From assembly GCA_020073345.1 (NCBI GenBank), contig JAIQFI010000005.1, positions 1-64,000 of the forward strand: 64,000 bases of DNA, read 5' to 3'. This document shows positions 42,991-51,346 of the stretch, piece by piece (position 1 is the stretch's first letter; every line of letters begins with the position of its first letter). The notes beneath the pieces were generated by a model, which did not search any database, was not told where the DNA came from, and saw only the letters and a list, made by a program, of their open reading frames with translations. The translations under genes were made by a program, and so were the position numbers. The DNA comes from Terriglobia bacterium (GTDB taxonomy: Bacteria; Acidobacteriota; Terriglobia; Bryobacterales; Bryobacteraceae).

Positions 42991-43878
42991 GTGGACTCGC
43001 CGGGTCTGCCGCTGGTCAGCATCGTAACGCCCTCCTTCAATATGGATCGGTATATCATCCGGACCATTGAGAGCGTTCTGTCTCAGGACTATCCGCACAT
43101 CGAGTACATCGTAATGGACGGCGGGTCGACCGACGACACGCTAAAAATTCTGCAGGGCTACGGAGACCGGCTGCAGTACTTCAGCGAACCTGATAAAGGT
43201 CCCTCAGATGCGGTTCACAAGGGGTTTCAGCGCGCGCGCGGCGACATCTTCGCCTGGATCGGCGCCGATGACACTTATCTTCCCGGTGCGGTGCGTACAG
43301 CCGTGGAAGCTCTGATGGCTCGTCCCGAGATCGACGTGATCTACGGCGAGGGGAACTGGATCGACGAGCACGGAGCGGTCATCAGCCGCTATCCGACGCT
43401 GCCTTTCGATCCCAAGATTCTTGAGCGGGACTGCTTCATTTGCCAGCCGGCGTCGTTCTTTCGCGCGTCTGCGTACCGGCGTTGCGGCCTCGATCCGGAC
43501 GTGAACATGTCCTTCGATTACGACCTGTGGATTCGCATGGCCCAACAGGGCATTCGCTTCCAGATGATGCCGCAATACCTGGCCGGTTCCCGCATGCACC
43601 ACGACGCCTTGACCCTCAACCAGCGGGACACCGTCTTTCGGGCGTCCATAGGGCTGCTGCGCCGGCATTATGGCTACGTTCCGTTTTCCTGGGCATTCGG
43701 CTATGCTGCGTTCCTTCACGACGGCCGGGATCAGTTCTTTCAGCCCGTGAAATACTCTCTGCGCAACTACCTGGCGAGCCTGCCCACGGGGCTGCGATTG
43801 AATCCTACAAAACGCCTGCGCTTTCTGAAGGACTGGCTGGCTGCGCCGCTGGGTGCGATCCGGCGCCGGCTGCGCTAG
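42991..43878 (+). CDS. family 2 glycosyltransferase
   Basis: A 295-residue GT-A glycosyltransferase. The opening L-P-L-V-S-I-V-T-P-S-F-N and E-Y-I-V-M-D-G-G-S-T-D-D-T near 43 are diagnostic for GT2; the metal-binding acidic motif is G-A-D-D-T-Y near 92, and the acceptor-side motif is F-D-Y-D-L-W-I-R near 174 (the E/D-D-x-D-L-W-x-R of this group). The start is GTG 42991, 6 bases after the epimerase stop. It lacks transmembrane segments, so it probably acts at the cytoplasmic face in exopolysaccharide or lipid-linked glycan assembly. Confidence 0.9.
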   Translation: MDSPGLPLVSIVTPSFNMDRYIIRTIESVLSQDYPHIEYIVMDGGSTDDTLKILQGYGDRLQYFSEPDKGPSDAVHKGFQRARGDIFAWIGADDTYLPGAVRTAVEALMARPEIDVIYGEGNWIDEHGAVISRYPTLPFDPKILERDCFICQPASFFRASAYRRCGLDPDVNMSFDYDLWIRMAQQGIRFQMMPQYLAGSRMHHDALTLNQRDTVFRASIGLLRRHYGYVPFSWAFGYAAFLHDGRDQFFQPVKYSLRNYLASLPTGLRLNPTKRLRFLKDWLAAPLGAIRRRLR

Positions 43879-43884
43879 CGATAC

Positions 43885-44514
43885 TCACTTCGGAAACGAG
43901 GCAAGCGGCGGCTTGACGCCGGCCGGCAGAGGCGAGCGGGCCGTGTTCATGACCATGGAGAGGTAGGTGTAGTAACCCTCCAGGCTGGCTGCCTCCACGA
44001 TTCCCGCCTCGCCGAATTTCCCCAGCGCGCGGGCGTACGTCGGATCGCTGACGCTCTTGTTGTGCAGTAGCTCGTTGCAGAAGTCCCAGATGATCTCTTC
44101 GTCCTCGGCCAAGCGCTCGGGACGGCGTCCGTCGGCAACGGCCGCGATAATCGCAGCACTCAGCCCCGCGGTCGCGGCCGCTCGGGCATGCGCGTTCCAT
44201 TCGAAGTTGTTGGTCCACTCGCGCGCGGCGATCAGGATCGCGAACTCGGTGAGCTTCGGGCCGAGGGGATTGCTGGCCGTCTGATTGTGCAGCCGCAGTT
44301 GCAGCGAAGGGACGACGAGATCCGGAACCCGCAGCAGGACGGTCCACGGCGGTCCCGTGAGATCGGCCTTGCGGAGATCTTTGTAATCGGCGATGGCCTT
44401 TTTCTGCGCGGGGGTCTGCTTGTCTGCCGGGATAGGTGGCATGCGATCCTGGGCCTTCACGCTCACGATCAACAGGGATGCCAGGGCCACGAGCAAGAAG
44501 TTCCGTGCCATCAT
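43885..44514 (-). CDS. carboxymuconolactone decarboxylase-family exported protein
   Basis: A 209-residue protein with a signal peptide (ARNFLLVALASLLIVSVKA) and a carboxymuconolactone-decarboxylase-like all-helical domain. The family core is clear: L-T-E-F-A-I-L-I-A-A-R-E-W-T-N-N-F-E-W-N then A-H, matching E-x-A-I-L-x-x-x-(8)-E-W-x-x-H. The usual catalytic C-x-x-C of the AhpD branch is absent, so peroxidase activity is unlikely. Export is unusual for ring-cleavage enzymes but common in Acidobacteria. The start is ATG 44514 or the next codon. It is convergent with the GT2 gene. Confidence 0.85.
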   Translation of the reverse strand: MMARNFLLVALASLLIVSVKAQDRMPPIPADKQTPAQKKAIADYKDLRKADLTGPPWTVLLRVPDLVVPSLQLRLHNQTASNPLGPKLTEFAILIAAREWTNNFEWNAHARAAATAGLSAAIIAAVADGRRPERLAEDEEIIWDFCNELLHNKSVSDPTYARALGKFGEAGIVEAASLEGYYTYLSMVMNTARSPLPAGVKPPLASFPK

Positions 44515-44535
44515 TGTTTCCTCCTTCTCAACTGG

Positions 44536-44916
44536 TTACAGCTTCTGAGTTCCTTCCACTTTCCCGAGATCCCGATCGAACGTACCGAGTGGCAGATGGC
44601 CAGCTTTCCGGGCTAGCTCCAGCATCAAGCAGTCGGAGAATCCCAGCACAGGCCGTTCGCGAAAAAGGTCGAGCGCCCCTGCCACCACCTCGGGATCCTG
44701 CATTGTCAGATCTTTGTGGTCGAGGAGCATTGCAATCGCCGCGGCAAGATCGGTCGCGCTCCGTTCATACACGCTCTCAAGAACCCAGCTCGCTTCGGCC
44801 AGTGCCAGAATCGAAACCCAGGCCCCTCGCCCCACGAAGCTGTCTGCCGCGGTGGCCTGCCGGGCATCGTCTCGCGTAATGAGCCGGACCAGAACATTCG
44901 TGTCAACGGCGCGCAC
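44536..44916 (-). CDS. vapC: type II toxin VapC, PIN-domain ribonuclease
   Basis: A 126-residue PIN-domain endoribonuclease toxin. The acidic metal site is complete: Asp5 (V-D-T-N-V-L), Glu41 (L-A-E-A-S-W), Asp95 (F-S-D-C-L-M) and Asp114 with Asp116 (T-F-D-R-D-L). Such toxins cut tRNA or rRNA when freed from antitoxin. It starts inside the 3' end of the AbrB-type antitoxin gene (14-base overlap), the usual VapB-first order. A palindrome before the antitoxin probably serves autoregulation. Stop is at 44536. Confidence 0.92.
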   Translation of the reverse strand: MRAVDTNVLVRLITRDDARQATAADSFVGRGAWVSILALAEASWVLESVYERSATDLAAAIAMLLDHKDLTMQDPEVVAGALDLFRERPVLGFSDCLMLELARKAGHLPLGTFDRDLGKVEGTQKL

Positions 44917-45166
44917 GACGCTCCCTTGTCCGACGCCGGATGGCCTCTTTCATTTCTTCAATGGTGCGCCGCGCCGGGGCTTTTTTCGGGAAAAGCGCCC
45001 GGTGAACGTCTTCGGAGGTGAACCGTCCCGATCGCCGCACCACCATCTTTTCACCGTCCTCTTCCCATTCCAAGATCGAACCTGGTCCAATGCCAAGTTT
45101 TTTCCGAACCTCTGCAGGAACAGAGATTTGCCCTTGTGCGGTGATCTTGGAATGAGCGAGTGCCAT
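44903..45166 (-). CDS. vapB: AbrB/MazE-family antitoxin (VapB)
   Basis: An 87-residue antitoxin with an N-terminal swapped-hairpin AbrB domain: SKITAQGQISVPAEVRKKLG is the diagnostic strand-turn-helix, and W-E-E-D-G-E-K-M-V-V-R follows. The C-terminal half (D-V-H-R-A-L-F-P, then R-R-T-I-E-E-M-K-E-A-I-R) is the basic, flexible toxin-binding tail. It is predicted to neutralise VapC and to repress its own promoter. A 14-base palindrome lies 8 bases upstream of ATG 45166 and overlaps a possible -10 (TAATAT). Confidence 0.9.
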   Translation of the reverse strand: MALAHSKITAQGQISVPAEVRKKLGIGPGSILEWEEDGEKMVVRRSGRFTSEDVHRALFPKKAPARRTIEEMKEAIRRRTRERRARR

Positions 45167-45173
45167 GCCTTAT

Positions 45174-45187
45174 ATTACCACGGTAAT
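45174..45187. promoter_or_regulatory. palindrome ATTACC-N2-GGTAAT, candidate VapB operator
   Basis: A perfect 6-base inverted repeat with a 2-base centre, ending 8 bases upstream of the antitoxin start. TAATAT on the minus strand (45177-45172) overlaps it and could be the -10 of a leaderless transcript. AbrB-type antitoxins bind such dyads to repress their operon. Confidence 0.5.
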
Positions 45188-45196
45188 GCAAAACGC

Positions 45197-46963
45197 CTAT
45201 TGGTCCGCGGCGCGGTTGGGAGCCGACTCTGTCGTCACGATCGGCTTCGGGGTGGGTGGGCCATTTAGCGGATTCAGGCGGCCGCCCAGCTTGAAACTCC
45301 ACACCAGATCGCCGCGAGCAGCCACATACCCGTCGCGGCTCCCTCCGGCGGCGATGGCGACATATTGCTCGCCGTCGATTTCGTATGTCGCGGCGGGCGC
45401 GTCGGCTCCGAAGCCCGTCTGGAAGCGCCACAACTCCTCGCCGGTCTTGGAATCGAAAGCGCGGAAGAATCCGTCCGAGCCTCCGTGGAACAAGAGCCCG
45501 CCCGCCGTAGCCAGCACGCCGCTGCCGAACCCTGCCAGATACGGCACTTCCTTCTGCCAGACCTGCTTATTGGTTCGCGCATCGAGCGCGGTGATCAGTC
45601 CATACTCGCGCGTCCCCGGCACCGACACGCGGCCCGTGATGCTGAACTTGCGCGTCGATACTCCGGTGGTGAAAAACAGCAGTCCTGACCGCGGATCGTA
45701 TGCGCCCGGAGCCCAATCGGCCGAAGCCGACGGCTGCGCGATCTTCGAATCCGTCCAGACCGGCGTGAACATGCAGCCGCGCTCGTAGTCTTTCACCGGC
45801 TCGGCGCACTGCGGCGCGGTCGGATCGCCCACAGGAATCGGCTGCGTCGGGGCCGTCTTCTGCCGCGCTTCTTGCGGAAAGGGTTTCTCCATCACCGGAA
45901 CGATAGGCTTGCCCGTAACGCGATCCAGGATGTACACCCACCCCTGTTTGGTGTGCGCGGCCAGCGCCTGCCGCATCTGGCCGTTGTATACCTGATCGAA
46001 GAGAATCAAGGGAGTCGGCACATCGAAGTCCCAGAGATCGTGATGGACGGTCTGATAATGCCACTTGTATTTGCCCGTCATCGCATCCAGTGCCACCACA
46101 GAATCGGTGAACAGGTTGTCCCCGCCGCGAGACGAGCCGTTGTAATCGGGCCACGGGTTCCCCGTGTTCACGTAGATCAAGCCGAGATCGGGATCGACAG
46201 CGGGCTGCACCCACATCGCTCCGCCGCCGGTTTTCCAGGAATCGCCTTCCCAAGTATCGTGGCCGAACTCGCCGGGACCCGGCACGGCGTACCAGCGCCA
46301 GACCTCTTTGCCGGTTTTGGCGTCGTGCGCCGTGAGGCGACCCCGCAAACCGCCATCGCCGCCCGAAATGCTCATGTACACCAGGCCCTTGTAGTACAGC
46401 GGCGGGATCGCCACGTACTGGCGCAATTCTTTCGGGATGTCCGCGCCGAGCTCGACTTTCCACACCGTCTTTCCCGTTTTCTGGTCCAGCGCGAACATGC
46501 GGGTCAGCGGCTCAGCCCGCCCCTTGGCGGGCGCAGGCTGCCGGATGTCCGACTCGACGCCGAACACCATCCCTTCGCCCAGTGCGACCCCGCGCTTGGC
46601 TTTGTTGTCGCCGGTCTTGGGATCCGTCGGCGTCCGGTACTCCCAGATCAGATCGCCGGTCTTTGCATTGAGGGCGAAAATTTCCTGCTCGCCTGTGGTG
46701 ATGTACATCACACCGTCCTTGACCACAGGCGTGCCTTGCTGTGAGAACCCCGCTCCGAATCCGGACTGCAGGCGAGCCATCCACGCGCCTTTAAGCGTTT
46801 TCACATTGGATGGGTTGATTCGCGCGAGCGTCGAATATCGCGTGTTTCCCCAATCGCCGCCGACCAGCGGCCAATCGGTCGAGGGAGGCTTTCGATAGTC
46901 CTGCGCGATCGCAGAAAGTGCCAATAGCCCGAAGGTCAAGAATGCGCGCATGCTGTTACTCAT
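45197..46963 (-). CDS. PQQ-dependent dehydrogenase, exported
   Basis: A 588-residue quinoprotein of the alcohol/glucose dehydrogenase propeller superfamily. After a signal peptide (M-R-A-F-L-T-F-G-L-L-A-L-S) come repeated propeller blades with W-docking motifs, e.g. L-N-A-K-T-G-D-L-I-W, LDQKTGKTVWKV, A-H-D-A-K-T-G-K-E-V-W and L-D-A-M-T-G-K-Y-K-W. The active-site region NTGNPWPDYNG and WDFDVPTPLILFD are characteristic. No cytochrome domain is present, so an external electron acceptor is needed. ATG 46963 overlaps the upstream stop by 8 bases; ATG 46951 (M-R-A-F) is an alternative 5 bases after it. It is likely periplasmic; the alcohol substrate is unknown. Confidence 0.9.
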   Translation of the reverse strand: MSNSMRAFLTFGLLALSAIAQDYRKPPSTDWPLVGGDWGNTRYSTLARINPSNVKTLKGAWMARLQSGFGAGFSQQGTPVVKDGVMYITTGEQEIFALNAKTGDLIWEYRTPTDPKTGDNKAKRGVALGEGMVFGVESDIRQPAPAKGRAEPLTRMFALDQKTGKTVWKVELGADIPKELRQYVAIPPLYYKGLVYMSISGGDGGLRGRLTAHDAKTGKEVWRWYAVPGPGEFGHDTWEGDSWKTGGGAMWVQPAVDPDLGLIYVNTGNPWPDYNGSSRGGDNLFTDSVVALDAMTGKYKWHYQTVHHDLWDFDVPTPLILFDQVYNGQMRQALAAHTKQGWVYILDRVTGKPIVPVMEKPFPQEARQKTAPTQPIPVGDPTAPQCAEPVKDYERGCMFTPVWTDSKIAQPSASADWAPGAYDPRSGLLFFTTGVSTRKFSITGRVSVPGTREYGLITALDARTNKQVWQKEVPYLAGFGSGVLATAGGLLFHGGSDGFFRAFDSKTGEELWRFQTGFGADAPAATYEIDGEQYVAIAAGGSRDGYVAARGDLVWSFKLGGRLNPLNGPPTPKPIVTTESAPNRAADQ

Positions 46964-47777
46964 AATATGCCGGCGATTTTTTGAGCTTGCGGTTGCCAAT
47001 CGTATCGTGTTGAATCCAAAGCTGCGCCCCTGTTTGCTTCACCAGTGTCTCAAGCTTCTCCCGCGATGCGGGTGTCTGCTTTGACTTCTCGCCGTCAGGC
47101 ATAGTGTGGAACGTGCGCTCTCCCGGGAAATGATAGAGATCGCCGGTGAGTATCACAGGTCCGGTCTTGGGCAGTTTGACAAGCAAGCTCTGATGGCCGG
47201 GAGTGTGGCCGGGAGTAAAGATTAGCATGACCGAGCCGTCGCCGAAGACATCATAGTCTCCCGTGATCAGCTTGGTTTTGGCGTTTTTCAATGCCGCGTA
47301 CTCATCGGGATGAATGTTCGCGGGCAGGCCCTCGCTGAACATATAATCGCGGTCTGCCTTCTGCGCGATCCACGTGGAGCCGGCGTAGTCATTGGCGTTC
47401 CCGGAATGATCGCCGTGTAGGTGGGAGATCGCCAGATAGGTGATGTCCTTGGGCTGATAGCCGACTGCGGCTAACTGGCTCTTGAGCGATTTGTCGATCT
47501 TGTCGTGCTTGGCGCCGCCACCTTCCGGACGATTGTAGACGGCATCGTTCAGTCCGGTTTCCCACAGAAGTGTCCCGCGCGGATGCACGATCAGGAAGCA
47601 GGGATCGGACATGTCGACTGATTCCACCTGCTGCCGCGTCAGACCATAGGTAGCCGGGTCACGATCCTTCAGCGTGGCGCAGTCGAACACATACATTCGC
47701 ATCGATTTCGGGGGAGTCGCGCCGAGTGCGGCGGCGACGATGAGGACAAGGCCAAGGATGGTTTTGATGGGTCGCAT
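46956..47777 (-). CDS. N-acyl homoserine lactonase-like MBL-fold hydrolase, exported
   Basis: A 273-residue metallo-beta-lactamase-fold protein with a signal peptide (RPIKTILGLVLIVAAALGA). The metal motif ISHLHGDHSGN gives His119, His121, Asp123 and His124, and TPGHTPGHQS, L-T-G-D-L-Y and the final I-Q-H-D-T complete the site. The opening M-R-M-Y-V-F-D-C-A-T-L and FLIVHPRGTLLWETG resemble the AiiA-like lactonase branch. Quorum quenching is possible, but lactone or ester hydrolysis in carbon metabolism is equally so, especially since it is coupled to the PQQ dehydrogenase: oxidised sugars yield lactones. A sigma70-like promoter lies directly upstream. Confidence 0.87.
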   Translation of the reverse strand: MRPIKTILGLVLIVAAALGATPPKSMRMYVFDCATLKDRDPATYGLTRQQVESVDMSDPCFLIVHPRGTLLWETGLNDAVYNRPEGGGAKHDKIDKSLKSQLAAVGYQPKDITYLAISHLHGDHSGNANDYAGSTWIAQKADRDYMFSEGLPANIHPDEYAALKNAKTKLITGDYDVFGDGSVMLIFTPGHTPGHQSLLVKLPKTGPVILTGDLYHFPGERTFHTMPDGEKSKQTPASREKLETLVKQTGAQLWIQHDTIGNRKLKKSPAYYE

Positions 47778-47790
47778 AGGTGCTCTAGCA

Positions 47791-47819
47791 GGTATATGCG
47801 GTTTCCCGGCGTGAGTCAA
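47791..47819 (-). promoter_or_regulatory. candidate sigma70 promoter of the lactonase-PQQ dehydrogenase pair
   Basis: On the minus strand TTGACT (47819-47814) and TATACC (47796-47791) are exactly 17 bases apart, the best promoter match I found in the window. The predicted start of transcription is about 7 bases before ATG 47777, so the leader is very short. Confidence 0.55.
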
Positions 47820-47860
47820 GGTAGTCTATTCTAGAGGCCGCAAATCCAGGAGGTTGGTTC

Positions 47861-49669
47861 ATGCTCAAATCCCGTGGATGGTTTGTTGCTGTTCTGATCG
47901 GCGCGGTGGTTCCAGCGTTTTTTCTCGCGACGGTTTCCGGCCAGGAAAAAGGAGCCGGCAAAGGTGGCGGCAAGCAGAAAGGGAATCAGGGGCCACCGCC
48001 GCCGATGCCCGCCATCCTGCAAAAGTACCAGCCCGTGACAGCCGAACGACTGCTGAAGCCGGAAGACGGCAACTGGCCCATGATCCGGCGGACCTATGAC
48101 GGCTGGGGCTACAGCCCGCTCGACCAAATCACGCCTGCGAATGTGGCCCGGCTGAAGCTGGTCTGGTCATCCACGACTGGAGAAGGGCGCGCCCACGAGG
48201 CTGCTCCCGTGGTGAACAACGGAGTCGTGTTCATCACCACGCCCTTCAACCAGGTGATCGCCTTCGATGGCACCAACGGCACCATACTCTGGCGCTATCG
48301 CCGGCCGCGTCCCCAAGGCGCGAACGTTCCGCACGAAGTGGATCGCGGCGTGGCCCTCTACGGCGACAAGGTATACGTCTGCGCCGGCGAAGCGGTCCTC
48401 GTCGCGCTGGACGCCAGGACCGGCACGGAAGTATGGAGTACCACCATCGCCGACAACAAATCCGGTTACTACACCACACTCGCGCCTCTGATCGCGGATG
48501 GAAAAGTCCTGGTGGGATCGTCCGGGGGCGAATTCGGTATCCGCGGTTTTGTGGCGGCCTTCGATGCCGAGACGGGCAAGGAGCTGTGGCGCACGTTCAC
48601 CGTGCCCGCGCCCGGCGAACCAGGCAGCGAGACTTGGCCCGCGGGCGGTGACCAATGGAAGACCGGCGGCGCCCCGGTGTGGGTCACCGGGAACTACGAT
48701 CCGGAGACCAAGCTGGCGTTTTTCGGCACCGGCAACGGCGGCCCCACCATCGGCGACAACCGGCCCGGCGACAATCTCTACACCGCGTCCACCATCGCGT
48801 TCGACGTCGCCACGGGCGCGATCAAGGGTTATCACCAATACCATCCGAACGATTCGTGGGATTACGACGAAGTGTCGCCGCCCATTTTGGTCGACTACCA
48901 GCGCAATGGACGGACGATTAAGGGCCTGATCGACGTGGCGCGCGACGGCTACCTGTGGTTTCTGGAGCGCAGCGCGGGACCGATCAAGTTCATCGAAGGC
49001 AAGCCGTATGTCTTCAACAACGTGATCCGCGGCCTCGATCCCGTCACGGGCCGCCCCGATATCGACCCGGCGCACAAGCCCGGCACCAACGCACCGGCCG
49101 AATTCTGCCCGGGCGTCCACGGCGGCAAGACCTGGCCGCCGATTTCCTATAGTCCCAAGACGCGCATGATCTACGTCCCGGCCAACAACAACATCTGCGG
49201 GCATAACGGAGGCGCTCCGAATGTCACGTATACGCCGGGGAGGGGATTCGTCGGCATCGTGGGTGGCTTTCCTCCCTTGATCGTGCCGGGCGCCGATCAC
49301 TTCGGCGAAGTGCAGGCGTGGAACGTCGACACCGGGCAGAAGGTGTGGACTCACAACTACGCGCGATCTCCGAACTGGGGCTCGATGCTTGCCACGGGCG
49401 GAGGGCTGGTGTTCAGCGGAGGAACTGCCGACCGCAAGTTCCATGCCTTCGACGCGGCCACGGGCAAGCTTCTGTGGGAGTTTCCGATGACCTCCGGCGT
49501 CGAGGCGCCACCGACTTCGTTCTCAGTGAACGGGAAGCAATACATCGCCGTGTTGGCAGGCTGGGGCCAAGATGCCGGCGGCGAGGTCAATACGATGGCC
49601 CGATTGTTCCCAGGCGAAGTTCCTCCGATGCCTGATGGCGGATCGATGTGGGTGTTCGCGCTGGAGTAA
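47861..49669 (+). CDS. PQQ-dependent alcohol dehydrogenase, exported
   Basis: A 602-residue quinoprotein with an 8-bladed propeller typical of methanol/ethanol dehydrogenases. The signal peptide (about 1-28) precedes a Lys/Gly-rich linker (K-G-A-G-K-G-G-G-K), then NWPMIRRTYDGWGYSPLDQI, the usual N-terminal entry motif, and tryptophan-docking repeats such as D-G-T-N-G-T-I-L-W and L-D-A-R-T-G-T-E-V-W. WDYDEVSPPILVD and YIAVLAGWGQDAGG correspond to late blades. The ATG follows a strong AGGAGGT. Length matches the family; no cytochrome domain. It is similar to the body of the degraded gene at 25636-27726. The substrate is unresolved. Confidence 0.92.
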   Translation: MLKSRGWFVAVLIGAVVPAFFLATVSGQEKGAGKGGGKQKGNQGPPPPMPAILQKYQPVTAERLLKPEDGNWPMIRRTYDGWGYSPLDQITPANVARLKLVWSSTTGEGRAHEAAPVVNNGVVFITTPFNQVIAFDGTNGTILWRYRRPRPQGANVPHEVDRGVALYGDKVYVCAGEAVLVALDARTGTEVWSTTIADNKSGYYTTLAPLIADGKVLVGSSGGEFGIRGFVAAFDAETGKELWRTFTVPAPGEPGSETWPAGGDQWKTGGAPVWVTGNYDPETKLAFFGTGNGGPTIGDNRPGDNLYTASTIAFDVATGAIKGYHQYHPNDSWDYDEVSPPILVDYQRNGRTIKGLIDVARDGYLWFLERSAGPIKFIEGKPYVFNNVIRGLDPVTGRPDIDPAHKPGTNAPAEFCPGVHGGKTWPPISYSPKTRMIYVPANNNICGHNGGAPNVTYTPGRGFVGIVGGFPPLIVPGADHFGEVQAWNVDTGQKVWTHNYARSPNWGSMLATGGGLVFSGGTADRKFHAFDAATGKLLWEFPMTSGVEAPPTSFSVNGKQYIAVLAGWGQDAGGEVNTMARLFPGEVPPMPDGGSMWVFALE

Positions 49670-50462
49670 CACTCTGACCACACCGATTAATCCTGCCTCA
49701 CTTGCCCTGCTACTGCTCACCACTTCATCAGCTCTGCTGGGCCAAGTCCCCGACCCGCCTCCCGCAGATTTGCAGCCGGGACCTGAACGGACAGCTTTCT
49801 GGACGAAGCTGGTGCCCAACACCCTCAGCGATCAAAAACAGATCTGGACGTTTCCGCTGAAACTCGGACGAGGAAAACATTGGATTCCCGCGGCCGCCAT
49901 TGTCGGTGCGACGGCGGGACTGGTGGCGCTGGACCCCAAGACGGCCCCCTATTTTCGCCGCACGTCGTCCTTCGATGGATTCAATCATGCATTTTCCGGC
50001 AAGGCTACATCGATTGGAATGATCGTGGCCCCGGTGTCGTTCTATGCCGCGGGACTGATCCGGAAAGATTCAAGAATGCAGTCTACGGCGCTTCTGGCGG
50101 GAGAAGCGGTGGTCAACGCCGAAATCCTGACGACCGTGATGAAGGACATTGACCGGCGGCTACGGCCCGCCGTCATAGACCCGCATGGAGATTTTTCGGA
50201 CACGTGGTTTCAGGACCACACCCGCAATTTTCGTTCAAACGGAAGTTTCCCGTCGGGTCACACCATCGCGGCGTTCTCAGTGGCGACCGTCTTTGCGCGA
50301 CGTTACGGGCGTCAGCATCGCTGGGTCCCTTACGTGGCCTACGGTAGCGCCGCGCTGATCGGGTTGTCCAGGGTCACGGTATCGTCGCACTTCGTCTCCG
50401 ATGTCTTTATGGGGGGCGCTCTGGGGTATTCCATCAGCCGATTCGTCGTCCTGCGACAATGA
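49635..50462 (+). CDS. PAP2-family membrane phosphatase
   Basis: A type 2 phosphatidic-acid-phosphatase-like protein, 275 residues from ATG 49635. The three catalytic motifs are clear: K-D-I-D-R-R-L-R-P, F-P-S-G-H-T, and S-R-V-T-V-S-S-H-F-V-S-D, giving the two His and the Arg/Asp of the phosphotransfer site. Hydrophobic segments around A-A-A-I-V-G-A-T-A-G-L-V-A-L and G-S-A-A-L-I-G-L suggest a membrane or periplasmic location. The start is uncertain because ATG 49635 overlaps the PQQ gene by 35 bases, while a non-standard CTG 49674 would begin just before a good signal-like helix. Substrates of the family are lipid phosphates such as undecaprenyl diphosphate. Confidence 0.85.
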   Translation: MADRCGCSRWSNTLTTPINPASLALLLLTTSSALLGQVPDPPPADLQPGPERTAFWTKLVPNTLSDQKQIWTFPLKLGRGKHWIPAAAIVGATAGLVALDPKTAPYFRRTSSFDGFNHAFSGKATSIGMIVAPVSFYAAGLIRKDSRMQSTALLAGEAVVNAEILTTVMKDIDRRLRPAVIDPHGDFSDTWFQDHTRNFRSNGSFPSGHTIAAFSVATVFARRYGRQHRWVPYVAYGSAALIGLSRVTVSSHFVSDVFMGGALGYSISRFVVLRQ

Positions 50463-50468
50463 GGTTAC

Positions 50469-51340
50469 ATGACGCGTCACAATCTCTGTCTAGCAGGGTT
50501 AGCAGCAACGCTGTGCACTTTGTTTCTCGGAGGTTATATGGTGGCGGCCCCACCAGCGGGCGGTTATCACCTGCTGAAGACCATTCCCCTCGGAGCAGCC
50601 GAAAGTGGAGGTGAGTATTTCGACTACATCACCGTCGATGCGGCCGCGCGCCGAGCCTACCTATCGCATGGCACGGAGATCATCGTACTCAATGCCGACA
50701 GCGGCGCCGTGCTGGGGAAAATCACCGGCTTTCGGCGGGATCACGGAGTGGCTTTAGTTCCCGAGCTTGACCGCGGCTTTATCAGCGACGGAAGCTCGGG
50801 GCAAACCGTCATCTTCGATCTGAAGACGCTGAAAAAGATCGGCCAGGTAAAGGCCGAAGAGGACGCGGACTCCATCATTTACGATCCAGCCTCGAAGCAC
50901 ATATTTGTCTTCAACGGCCGGCCTGGCAGCGCGACGGTGATCGATCCAGCGAAGGGCACGGTCCTCGCGACCGTTCCCCTGGGCGGCGCTCCGGAGCAAG
51001 CCGTCGCCGACGGCAAGGGAACGATCTTCAACAATCTGGAAGACAAGAATGAGGTGATCGCGATCGACTCCCGCATGCTCAAGATAAAGGCGCGGTGGCC
51101 GGTGGCGCCCGCGGGACAGCCCGTATCGATCGCCGTGGACCGCAAACAACGGCGCCTGTTCATCGCGGGCCGCAACCCCAAGCTCCTAGTGACAAGACGA
51201 TGGGGCTCGACTCAAAAACTCACAACCTGCTGGTCGATACAGCGGACTTTGATCCGCCTGGGGCGCCCACCGCTAAGCAGCCCAATCCGCAACGCACGCC
51301 AAAGCCCGGGACGTTCCATTTGCTGATTTACGGGCGCTAA
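50469..51340 (+). pseudogene. YncE-like beta-propeller protein with internal deletion
   Basis: The first 240 codons encode an exported YncE-family 40-residue-repeat propeller: a signal peptide, then F-D-Y-I-T-V-D-A-A-A-R-R-A-Y-L-S-H-G, repeated S-G-x-V-L-G-K-I and A-K-G-T-V-L-A-T-V blade ends. After IAGRNPKLLV at about 51188 the frame continues only as nonsense to 51326. One base over, the family's C-terminus is intact: KTMGLDSKTHNLLVDTAD to G-T-F-H-L-L-I-Y-G-R, ending at 51340. From memory of the family some 50-75 residues normally lie between the two parts, so an internal deletion of about 200 bases, not in multiples of three, is the simplest explanation. The product is probably non-functional. 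Confidence 0.78.
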
Positions 51341-51346
51341 CGATGC

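Noticed and set aside
38843-43878. A complete exopolysaccharide export locus
   Set aside because: Only sugar-nucleotide and transferase genes are present; no Wza, Wzc, Wzx or Wzy-like protein is visible in the window.
48167-49444. A 425-codon open frame on the minus strand
   Set aside because: It is a shadow of the PQQ dehydrogenase at 47861-49669, with no recognisable domain and no ribosome-binding site.
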